Positions 8,287-15,027 of a stretch of 24,523 nucleotides of DNA are shown here, piece by piece. The notes under the pieces are model-generated. The model ran no database searches. It had not been told where the DNA came from and saw nothing but the letters and a program-made list of their open reading frames with translations. A program made the position numbers and the translations under genes. Every line of letters begins with the position of its first letter. Within the stretch, counting starts at the first letter, position 1. Source of the DNA: JANRIC01 sp033765345 (lineage in GTDB: Bacteria > Bacteroidota > Bacteroidia > Cytophagales > Microscillaceae); contig JANRIC010000135.1 of NCBI GenBank assembly GCA_033765345.1, positions 1-24,523 on the forward strand, written 5' to 3'.

Positions 8287-11200
8287 CTAAACACTTTCCA
8301 CACTTTCGGTGGCTTGTGAAACCCCAGTCGTAGTACTCCTTTTAAAGAAATAAGCCGTGATCTGATCTACCAATAAATACACACAAGGCACCAAGAACAC
8401 TGTCAACATCAAAGAACCAAACAAACCGCCAATGATTACCCAACCCAGCCCATTTTTCCATTCTGAACCCGGCCCGTGTGCAAGGGCAACAGGAAGCATA
8501 CCCAGCACCATAGCCAGCGTAGTCATAAGAATAGGGCGCAGACGCTCTCGCCCGGCTTCTATCAAGGCTTCAAAGGATGTCATTCCTTCAGATTTGCCCT
8601 TATTGGCAAAATCTACAATCAGAATAGAGTTTTTAGTAACCAACCCCATCATCACCACAATCCCCATAGCCGTAAAAATCCCCATACTGCCTTTGACCAG
8701 TGCCAAAGCTACAATCCCACCCACTACTGCCGAAGGAATGGCAAACAAAGCCACGATCGGGTATACATAATTGTCATACAAGGCTACCATAAGCAGGTAA
8801 ATCAGTATCAATGACAAACCAAACGCCCCACCAATGGTGGACAGCCCGGTGCGAGACCGCTCTACTTCACCAATGAAATAATAATTAACCTCTTTATCCA
8901 AGCCTGAGGCTGCTATGGCAGCTTCGATATCGGTGGCTACGTCGCCAGATTGCCGTCCTTGTAGTGCCGATTCCAGTTTGACAGACGTGACCCGATTGGT
9001 ACGCTCAAGCTGAGAGGGTCCAAGGCTAGGGCTGATGTTGGCAAATTGGCTCAGTTTGACGAGTCTACCTTGGTTATTGAGAAATGAAATGTCTTTAACG
9101 TCTTCGGCATTACGGCGATCAAAACCATCCAGCATGACGATAATATCGTATTCGGTGTCATTTTCCCTGAATTTAGAATCGTCATTTCCGGCATAAGCAT
9201 TTCTAAGAGTAGCACCCACAGTTTGCACGGTAAGTCCAAGATTTGCCATTTTTTCTTTGTCAATATCTACTTTTACTTCAGGCACACCGCCTTCTACCGT
9301 AAGCTTTACGTCTGTGGTACCGGCTACATTTTGCACCAGTTTTTTCATTTTTCCGGCGGCTTGCAGCGTAGCTTCGCTTTCCGTACCATTAATGATGATT
9401 TCAATAGGCACACCAGTTGTACCGTTGATATTGATTTTGGCAGCTCGAGCTTTTACGCCCGGGATTTTTCTAAGTTTGGCTTTGGCGATAGGAAGCCACT
9501 CGTCGGTAGTGAGATTTCTTTGATCTCGAGGTACCAATTTGACGGTGATTTCAGAAATATATTTTCGGGCACCTCCACCTTCAAAACTACTGCTGCCACC
9601 CACACTGGCAATGACCCGATCTACTTCGGGCATTTCCATCAGGATTTTTTCGGCTTGTCGACTTAGCTCAGAAGTGTATTCAAGTGTTGCATCCTTACTG
9701 AGTTCTACATTGATGACTGCTTCTCCTCGATCACCTTCACTTACAAATTCGCTCCCGATGAAGCCGTTTGACATCAGCAACATCATGCCTACAAAACCCA
9801 GAATCAACACCAGGAATACATATCTTTTGTGTTTGAGAGACCAGGCAAGGTTCTTTACATAAAAATGGGTCAGTCCAGAGATTTGATTTTCAGTCCAGAT
9901 ATTAAATCTACCCCAAATACTCCTTTTGGAGAAGTGCGGCACTTCCGAAAATCGGGAAGCCAGCCAGGGCGTCACCGTAAAACACACAAATAAACTCATC
10001 AGGGTGGCTGCTACGATCACAAGTGAGAAATTTCTCAAAATATTGCTAATCACACCTGCATCTGTAAGCATCAGCGGCAAAAATACGACCACATCTACAA
10101 AGGTGATGGAAAGTGCCGTGAATCCAATCTCATTTCGTCCGTCTAAAGCAGCCTGGCGTTTGCTTTTGCCCATGTGTAAGTGTCGGTGGATATTCTCAAT
10201 GACCACAATGGAGTCGTCTACCAGAATTCCAACCACCAAGGTAAGTCCTAGCATTGTCATTAGATTGAGCGTAAAACCAGCTAGGTAAATGGCAATGAAG
10301 GTCGGCATAAAAGAGCAAGGGATAGCCAGCAATACAATGGCTGAATCTCGCAAGCTATGTAAAAATACCAAAATGACCAATGCTACGATCACAATTGCCA
10401 GAATCAAATCCTCGAGTACAGCCTCGGCTGCCTGAATGGTAAATTCGGTCAAATCAATGGCGAGGCTAAATTTTACACCTTCTTTGGCAAACTGCTGCTC
10501 AATTTCTTTGATCTTTTCTTTGGTTCTTTCTGCTACGGCTACGGCATTGGCATTGCCTTGTTTGCGAATAGCAAGCCCAATGGCGGGAGTTCCATTGAGG
10601 CGATTGATGGAACTGAGTTCTTTGCGTCCATCTACTATATCAGCGACATCTCTGAGTTTGATCTGCCCTCCGTCTTGGGTGCGGGCTACGACCAGGTTTC
10701 TTAGGTCTTCAATGTTGCTATATTTCCCAGCGAGGCGAACGCGAAGCCCTTTTCCTTCAGTTTTGACTTCACCCGTTGGAAAATCCAAATTAGATTGATT
10801 GATAGCCTGACTTACCTGCAATATGGATAATTTATAAGCTTGGAGTTTTTTCTCGTCGACATTCACACGAACGGCTCTTTCTTCTCCTCCAATCAATTGA
10901 ATCTCAGCCACACCCTCACAAGAGGAAATCAAAGGTTTGATACGGTCTTTGAGTAATTGATAAAATTCGGTAGCAGGCAGTGATGAGAATACGCTGTAGC
11001 GCAAAATCGGGAATTCATCCGAAGAAATCTGAGAGATGGTGGGTGTCAGGGCATCATCAGCAAGCTGATTGACGATTTTGTTGAGCTTTCTTTGGGCATC
11101 TTCCTGAGACTGACCTATATCTACGAAGTTTTCCATTTCTAAAATCACAATAGAGACACCTTCCAAAGAAGTAGAACGCATTTGTTTAACGTTTTCAAGG

Positions 11201-11418
11201 GATGAAAGCCCTTCCTCTATAATTTTGGTCACTCCGGTTTCTACTTCCGAAGGGTTGGCTCCTGGGTACACTGTAGTAATGTTAAGAACCGGGACGGTAA
11301 ATTTCGGCAATAGCTCCAGACCCAATGATTGTAAAGAAATATAGCCCAATAAAATAAGGGTAGTAAAAATCACCACAATCAGTGAGGGGCGTTTGATGGA
11401 AAGTTCGGTTAAAGTCAT
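8287..11418 (-). CDS. RND-family efflux pump, inner-membrane transporter (HAE1/AcrB-like)
   Basis: A 1043-aa protein of full RND length with the usual internal duplication: one transmembrane helix (about 12-32), a large periplasmic loop, helices TM2-6, a linker, TM7, a second periplasmic loop and TM8-12. The proton-relay aspartate pair is at D401-D402 in GILVDDSIVVIENI, matching D407/D408 of AcrB. The family exports hydrophobic or amphipathic compounds from periplasm or inner membrane, driven by proton influx, through an adaptor and an outer-membrane channel. The adaptor gene is 12 bp upstream in the same operon; no channel gene is present. The substrate cannot be predicted. Several antisense open frames inside it are shadows. 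Confidence 0.95.
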   Translation of the reverse strand: MTLTELSIKRPSLIVVIFTTLILLGYISLQSLGLELLPKFTVPVLNITTVYPGANPSEVETGVTKIIEEGLSSLENVKQMRSTSLEGVSIVILEMENFVDIGQSQEDAQRKLNKIVNQLADDALTPTISQISSDEFPILRYSVFSSLPATEFYQLLKDRIKPLISSCEGVAEIQLIGGEERAVRVNVDEKKLQAYKLSILQVSQAINQSNLDFPTGEVKTEGKGLRVRLAGKYSNIEDLRNLVVARTQDGGQIKLRDVADIVDGRKELSSINRLNGTPAIGLAIRKQGNANAVAVAERTKEKIKEIEQQFAKEGVKFSLAIDLTEFTIQAAEAVLEDLILAIVIVALVILVFLHSLRDSAIVLLAIPCSFMPTFIAIYLAGFTLNLMTMLGLTLVVGILVDDSIVVIENIHRHLHMGKSKRQAALDGRNEIGFTALSITFVDVVVFLPLMLTDAGVISNILRNFSLVIVAATLMSLFVCFTVTPWLASRFSEVPHFSKRSIWGRFNIWTENQISGLTHFYVKNLAWSLKHKRYVFLVLILGFVGMMLLMSNGFIGSEFVSEGDRGEAVINVELSKDATLEYTSELSRQAEKILMEMPEVDRVIASVGGSSSFEGGGARKYISEITVKLVPRDQRNLTTDEWLPIAKAKLRKIPGVKARAAKININGTTGVPIEIIINGTESEATLQAAGKMKKLVQNVAGTTDVKLTVEGGVPEVKVDIDKEKMANLGLTVQTVGATLRNAYAGNDDSKFRENDTEYDIIVMLDGFDRRNAEDVKDISFLNNQGRLVKLSQFANISPSLGPSQLERTNRVTSVKLESALQGRQSGDVATDIEAAIAASGLDKEVNYYFIGEVERSRTGLSTIGGAFGLSLILIYLLMVALYDNYVYPIVALFAIPSAVVGGIVALALVKGSMGIFTAMGIVVMMGLVTKNSILIVDFANKGKSEGMTSFEALIEAGRERLRPILMTTLAMVLGMLPVALAHGPGSEWKNGLGWVIIGGLFGSLMLTVFLVPCVYLLVDQITAYFFKRSTTTGVSQATESVESV

Positions 11419-11430
11419 GGCTGTGTAATT

Positions 11431-12525
11431 TTAGTTTTGAATTTTGATCGTGGTTCCATCTTCCAGGTTGAGTTGCCCGGTAATGATGACAGACTCTCCT
11501 GCTTTTAGCCCTGAAATGATCTCCAGAGAATCGCCGAAAGAATCGCCGATGACTACGTCTCTGAGCCTAGCTGTGCCATTTTGAGCCACAAATATTTGGG
11601 GTTGTTTGATGCTTCCTACCAATGCAGTACGAGGGATGAGCAAACGATCTTGTTTTTGGGTACTTTTGCCCTTGATTTTGCCATACATACCTGCACGTAA
11701 AAAGGCTTCCCGGCTATTGGAAACCAACACTTCTACTTTGTAATTATGCGCTGCATCAGCTTTGACCCCGATGAGGGTGATAGTTCCTACAAATTCCCGG
11801 TCAGGGTATACATCGGCGGTCACTTTTACCTCTTGCCCCTGGCTGAATTTTAATATGTCTGCCTCTGGGATCAGGGCTACCAGTTTTACACTCGATATGT
11901 CTGTAATTGTTCCCAATGGGTTTCCAAAATTCACCACAGAACCTACCTCAAAGCGTTTTTCAGTAAGTATACCAGAAATCGGAGCGGTGATCTGTGTGAG
12001 ACGCAGATCTTTTTCAGTGAGTTTGATCTGAATAGCGGCTGATTTTTCAGAAAAACCGGATTGTTTTTCGCTCAGTTTGGATTGCTGATAATTGATGTCT
12101 GTGACGGCATTGGCTTCTTTAAGGTTTTCATAACGTTCCAGATCGCGGGTGAGTTTTTGATGCACAGATTTTTGATTCTCCAGAGCAACCTGTTCGGAGG
12201 AGAGTTTCAGGCGAAGTTTTTCATCATCAATCTTGGCCAGGAGTTGCCCCTGACTGAGCATGTCTCCTTCCTGCACAAATATCTGAGTGATTCTGCCCTG
12301 GGTTTCTGCTCCAAAGCTTACCTCACGAATCGGGGCAAAACTTCCCAAGTATGCATACGCATAATCCATTGGTTGATAAGCAGCTTTTGTAACCCGCACA
12401 GGGACATCGGTAACTTTATCCCGAAATTGTGCGGCTTGATTGATTTCTTTCTTATTACTATAAAGAGTGAAGGCAAAAAAAGCAATGATGCCCAGCACTA
12501 CAAGAATCCAAACAACTTTTTTCAT
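11431..12525 (-). CDS. RND efflux periplasmic adaptor (HlyD/AcrA family)
   Basis: A 364-aa membrane fusion protein. An N-terminal hydrophobic anchor (about 4-22, VVWILVVLGIIAFFAF) has no lipobox cysteine, so it is probably anchored by the uncleaved helix. It is followed by a lipoyl-like half (GRITQIFVQEGDMLSQGQLL, about 91-110), an alpha-hairpin (about 112-170), the second lipoyl half (ITAPISGILTEKRFEVGSVV), a beta-barrel and a membrane-proximal domain ending in GESVIITGQLNLEDGTTI. It links the RND pump encoded 12 bp downstream to an outer-membrane channel. The start was chosen because the ATG directly precedes the anchor helix. About 190 bp separate it from the ACP-like gene, so a separate promoter there is possible. 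Confidence 0.93.
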   Translation of the reverse strand: MKKVVWILVVLGIIAFFAFTLYSNKKEINQAAQFRDKVTDVPVRVTKAAYQPMDYAYAYLGSFAPIREVSFGAETQGRITQIFVQEGDMLSQGQLLAKIDDEKLRLKLSSEQVALENQKSVHQKLTRDLERYENLKEANAVTDINYQQSKLSEKQSGFSEKSAAIQIKLTEKDLRLTQITAPISGILTEKRFEVGSVVNFGNPLGTITDISSVKLVALIPEADILKFSQGQEVKVTADVYPDREFVGTITLIGVKADAAHNYKVEVLVSNSREAFLRAGMYGKIKGKSTQKQDRLLIPRTALVGSIKQPQIFVAQNGTARLRDVVIGDSFGDSLEIISGLKAGESVIITGQLNLEDGTTIKIQN

Positions 12526-12713
12526 ATGAATATGAGATTGATAAATTGAGTCAAATAAATTGTCAAAAAGTACAGGTTAGTTTTGCACAGGACAAGCTGC
12601 CCCGCATGAGTAATCTATTTCGTAAAGCCTTTGTTTATTGGTTATACCTAATTTTTAGCAATGATAGGAGCAAAACCTACTAAATGCAGGCAAAATGCTT
12701 ACATTTCAGCATC

Positions 12714-12953
12714 TTAACGGACTAAAAGCCTTTCCAGACATTTGACCACATCTCTGACCGAACGAAGCTTAGAGAGTTCCTGATCAGGAATATTAACCTG
12801 AAAGTGTGTTTCTACACTTGCCAGCAAAGCATTTAATTCCAGTTCATTGACTACCAATTCAGGGCTCAAAGGTTGTTCCCAGTGTATTTTTCGGGGTTCA
12901 ACAAAAAACGTCTCGCACAAAACCCATTTAAATTTTTTGAAAATCTCTTTCAT
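12714..12953 (-). CDS. Acyl-carrier-protein-like protein lacking the phosphopantetheine serine
   Basis: A 79-aa protein with the length and helical layout of an acyl carrier protein. The second half (ALLASVETHFQVNIPD, then LRSVRDVVKCLERLL) aligns well with ACP helices II-IV and the conserved IPD turn. Where ACPs have the DSL motif, this protein reads NEL, with Glu37 in place of the modified serine and Asn36 in place of the aspartate. It therefore should not carry a 4'-phosphopantetheine arm. It sits between a TetR regulator and an efflux adaptor/pump pair, with a candidate TetR operator immediately upstream. A protein-interaction or regulatory role is possible. The fold call rests on pattern similarity only. 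Confidence 0.65.
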   Translation of the reverse strand: MKEIFKKFKWVLCETFFVEPRKIHWEQPLSPELVVNELELNALLASVETHFQVNIPDQELSKLRSVRDVVKCLERLLVR

Positions 12954-12972
12954 CTTGGTCTTAATTTGTCGG

Positions 12973-12990
12973 TTTAACTTTTTAGTTAAT
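12973..12990. promoter_or_regulatory. Candidate TetR operator upstream of the ACP-like gene
   Basis: TTTAAC-N6-GTTAAT, an 18-bp inverted repeat lying 19 bp upstream of the ACP-like start codon. It shares both half sites and spacing with the repeat upstream of the TetR gene itself (13630-13647). Two matching palindromes at the two likely promoters of one locus are what autoregulation plus operon control by the TetR protein would produce. Confidence 0.55.
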
Positions 12991-13006
12991 ATTCCATGAA
13001 ATTTTT

Positions 13007-13618
13007 TTACTTCTCCAAGCTCAATGCCTGCCTGAAGAACTCCTTGATCGTATGTCGGCGATTTTGTAGAAATTCTTCCACATCTTTTTCGCTCATACCC
13101 AGCGTGTGCATAAACATTGGGCAGGCCAAATATGGAAATGTATTCAAACTTACCAGATTAATCAACAAGTCCATTGGGTTGATGGCTCTGATCTTACCTT
13201 CGGCAATTTCCTGCTCAATTTGTTTGAAAAATTGCCACGTAACCTCTTTCATAGCTCCAGTATGTAGCTCAAAAACCCGCTCTGGGTTTTGATGAACTTC
13301 ATTCATAATAAAAAGAGGCATCGTAGGAAAAGCTTGCAGCGAATCCTGCTCGTGTTCGATGACCTGCTCCACTTTCTCCATTACTGACTTATCTGAGTTT
13401 AGGATTTGAATCAGATTTTCAAACATCTTTTGCTTATGCTCCTTAAAGACAATCTCAAACAAGAGCTTTTTGGAGCGATAATAATAGTGCAAAAGTGCTT
13501 TGTTGATCCCTGCTTCATCGGCAATATCTTGCATACGAGTACCCGTAAGACCCTTTTGCACAAAAATCTTTCTTGCCGCCCGTAATATCTTTTGATCTGT
13601 TTCTAAGTTCTCCTGCAT
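13007..13618 (-). CDS. TetR/AcrR-family transcriptional regulator
   Basis: A 203-aa protein with the N-terminal TetR helix-turn-helix: ILRAARKIFVQKG (about 11-23), then MQDIADEAGINKALLHYYYRSK (about 29-50), the classic recognition-helix region with HYYYRSK. The C-terminal ligand-binding domain (about 60-203) is family-variable and helical. It is encoded upstream of and in the same orientation as the ACP-like, adaptor and pump genes, the usual arrangement of a local efflux repressor. Inverted repeats upstream of this gene and of the next gene are probable binding sites, implying autorepression. The inducer is unknown. Confidence 0.93.
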   Translation of the reverse strand: MQENLETDQKILRAARKIFVQKGLTGTRMQDIADEAGINKALLHYYYRSKKLLFEIVFKEHKQKMFENLIQILNSDKSVMEKVEQVIEHEQDSLQAFPTMPLFIMNEVHQNPERVFELHTGAMKEVTWQFFKQIEQEIAEGKIRAINPMDLLINLVSLNTFPYLACPMFMHTLGMSEKDVEEFLQNRRHTIKEFFRQALSLEK

Positions 13619-13629
13619 TAACCAATAAA

Positions 13630-13647
13630 TTTAACCACCTAGTTAAA
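13630..13647. promoter_or_regulatory. Candidate TetR operator overlapping the TetR promoter
   Basis: TTTAAC-N6-GTTAAA, a perfect inverted repeat in its half sites, centred about 20 bp upstream of the TetR start codon. On the minus strand a TAAACTTG at 13656-13663 (one mismatch to TAnnTTTG) would place the transcription start near or inside this repeat, so bound repressor would block the gene. It matches the site at 12973-12990. Confidence 0.55.
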
Positions 13648-13764
13648 GTGTGCTGCAAGTTTAAAAATTCTTCAGCATAACTGCAAACTCTGGTCATAAT
13701 TAATTTAAAAAGTCAGGATAATTCAAAGAAAAACTTGTACAAAGCTGGATAATTTTATAAAACA

Positions 13765-13789
13765 ATGATTTTTCTATGAAAAAAATCAT
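13765..13789. repeat. Short inverted repeat in the TetR/lipoyl intergenic region
   Basis: ATGATTTTT (13765-13773) and AAAAATCAT (13781-13789) form a 9-bp perfect stem with a 7-nt loop. It lies about 38 bp upstream of the lipoyl-domain gene, in the divergent region shared with TetR. It could be an operator or a chance AT-rich palindrome. Confidence 0.3.
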
Positions 13790-13826
13790 GTAATTTTACA
13801 AAAGAAGCTAATTACATAAAACTTAC

Positions 13827-14087
13827 ATGAAGGTTTTTGAAGTAAAAATCCCTTTATTGGATGAATTGACCCAAGAAGCTACCATTAATCAATGGTTTAA
13901 GCATCAAGGGCAATATGTGGATCAGGGAGAAATTCTTTGTGAAGTAGAGACCGATAAAATCAATTTTGAAATCCTGGCAGAGGTCTCCGGGAGGCTTAGA
14001 ATTTTGGTAGAAGAAGGCGAAACCGTCCAAGTAGGTGCCAATATCGCACAGATTATTTTTGAAAAAACCATTATTTATGAGAAATAA
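13827..14087 (+). CDS. Stand-alone lipoyl-domain protein
   Basis: An 86-aa protein that is essentially one biotinyl/lipoyl domain. Key features are KIPLLDELTQEATINQW at the start, the modification hairpin EVETDKINFEI with Lys44 in the canonical ETDK context, and the C-terminal GETVQVGANIAQI strand. The domain resembles those of 2-oxoacid dehydrogenase E2 subunits, not GcvH, which is longer. No catalytic or peripheral-subunit-binding domain follows. It lies about 0.9 kb upstream of sucA, so it may supply a swinging lipoyl arm in trans or serve another oxoacid dehydrogenase. Its last 17 bp overlap the 3' end of the convergent MOSC gene. Confidence 0.85.
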   Translation: MKVFEVKIPLLDELTQEATINQWFKHQGQYVDQGEILCEVETDKINFEILAEVSGRLRILVEEGETVQVGANIAQIIFEKTIIYEK

Positions 14088-14892
14088 GGGTGATTTCTAC
14101 GGTATCGCCTACTTGTATTTGCCCTTGCCGCAGTTGTATCAGATTTTGCCCAAAACAGACTTTTTTACCAAATTTACGGTATTCAGATAAAGTTTTTAGA
14201 GGATCTTTACCGCTCACTGTACCCGCTTCCTGATCAATGGTAGTCATTATGCAACGCCCGCAAGGTTTCGCTACCAAAAACTCCACCTCCCCGATTGTGA
14301 TACGATGCCATTGATCTTCGGCATAAGGTTCTACGCCTGTAACAACTAGGTTTGGGCGAAAACGATTCATCGATACCGCCTGGTCAAGCCTTTGGTTTAA
14401 ATCTGCCAGTGACGCTTCCGAAATCAACAATAGGGGGTATCCATCTGAAAATGAGGTGAACTGCCCAGGCAAAGCATAGGATAAGTCAATCTGTCGGCGG
14501 GCATGTTTGGGCATAAACACCAATCGGCAGTCATCTTGCAAATAATTGCTGATCCAATCATGTGCCTCTTGGGGCATCAGCTCTGCCAGAGTTTCATCAT
14601 CCCAAACTTTGACCATGATCTCTTCCCTAGACGATTCTTCTGAAAAATGAAAAGCCTGTTCTTTCATGCCGGAAGCCTTTAAAATCATCGTGTTTTCAAG
14701 GAATTCTGCTGAAATAAGTGCCATTTTTGGATGGTCTCTCTGCGTAATAAAACCTCCTGTTGCATGGATAATCATCCATCTACGATCATTATGCAGCCCA
14801 AATAAATCTACCGTGCCCCTTGTCAGGGATATTCCTTTGCAAGATTTGATCGGATAGCTCCAAATCTCACTCAATACAGCTCTTTGGCTCAT
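14071..14892 (-). CDS. MOSC-domain protein (MOSC_N plus MOSC)
   Basis: A 273-aa protein with the N-terminal MOSC beta-barrel domain (LSEIWSYPIKSCKGISL, about 7-23, and GLHNDRRWMII) and a C-terminal MOSC domain. The latter contains RFRPNLVVTG (about 177-186), the cysteine pair AKPCGRC at 208-214, and KVCFGQN (about 244-250). MOSC proteins bind molybdenum cofactor and act in sulfur or oxime/N-hydroxyl reduction (YcbX/mARC-like) or in cofactor sulfuration. The MOSC_N-MOSC layout and size here match the YcbX/mARC group, without the ferredoxin domain that some members carry. It is convergent with the upstream lipoyl-domain gene, overlapping it by 17 bp, and divergent from sucA. Confidence 0.9.
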   Translation of the reverse strand: MSQRAVLSEIWSYPIKSCKGISLTRGTVDLFGLHNDRRWMIIHATGGFITQRDHPKMALISAEFLENTMILKASGMKEQAFHFSEESSREEIMVKVWDDETLAELMPQEAHDWISNYLQDDCRLVFMPKHARRQIDLSYALPGQFTSFSDGYPLLLISEASLADLNQRLDQAVSMNRFRPNLVVTGVEPYAEDQWHRITIGEVEFLVAKPCGRCIMTTIDQEAGTVSGKDPLKTLSEYRKFGKKVCFGQNLIQLRQGQIQVGDTVEITLISHK

Positions 14893-14953
14893 ATAAATAT
14901 ATTAGGTTTAAAAAAAACAAAATCAAGGTGTAAAAATAACTATATTATTCTAC

Positions 14954-14980
14954 TTGAATTCAATATTAATCGTAGATTTG
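14954..14980 (+). promoter_or_regulatory. Candidate sucA promoter
   Basis: TAGATTTG at 14973-14980 is an exact match to the Bacteroidota -7 consensus TAnnTTTG. A TTG at 14954-14956, 16 bp upstream, could be the -33 element. It lies 47 bp upstream of the sucA start, giving a plausible leader of about 40 nt. The operon downstream ends at the hairpin at 19671. Confidence 0.5.
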
Positions 14981-15027
14981 TACTATAAAATTCAAAATAA
15001 AATTCTAAGCTATAAAGCATAGATGTT

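Noticed and set aside
8432..10798. Several long plus-strand open frames of 88-147 codons opposite the RND pump
   Set aside because: They are antisense shadows of a strongly conserved 1043-aa RND gene, with Ser/Pro/Thr-biased sequence and no recognisable domains.
12526..12713. A further TetR operator or promoter upstream of the adaptor gene
   Set aside because: No TTTAAC-N6-GTTAA repeat and no clean TAnnTTTG element could be found there by eye.
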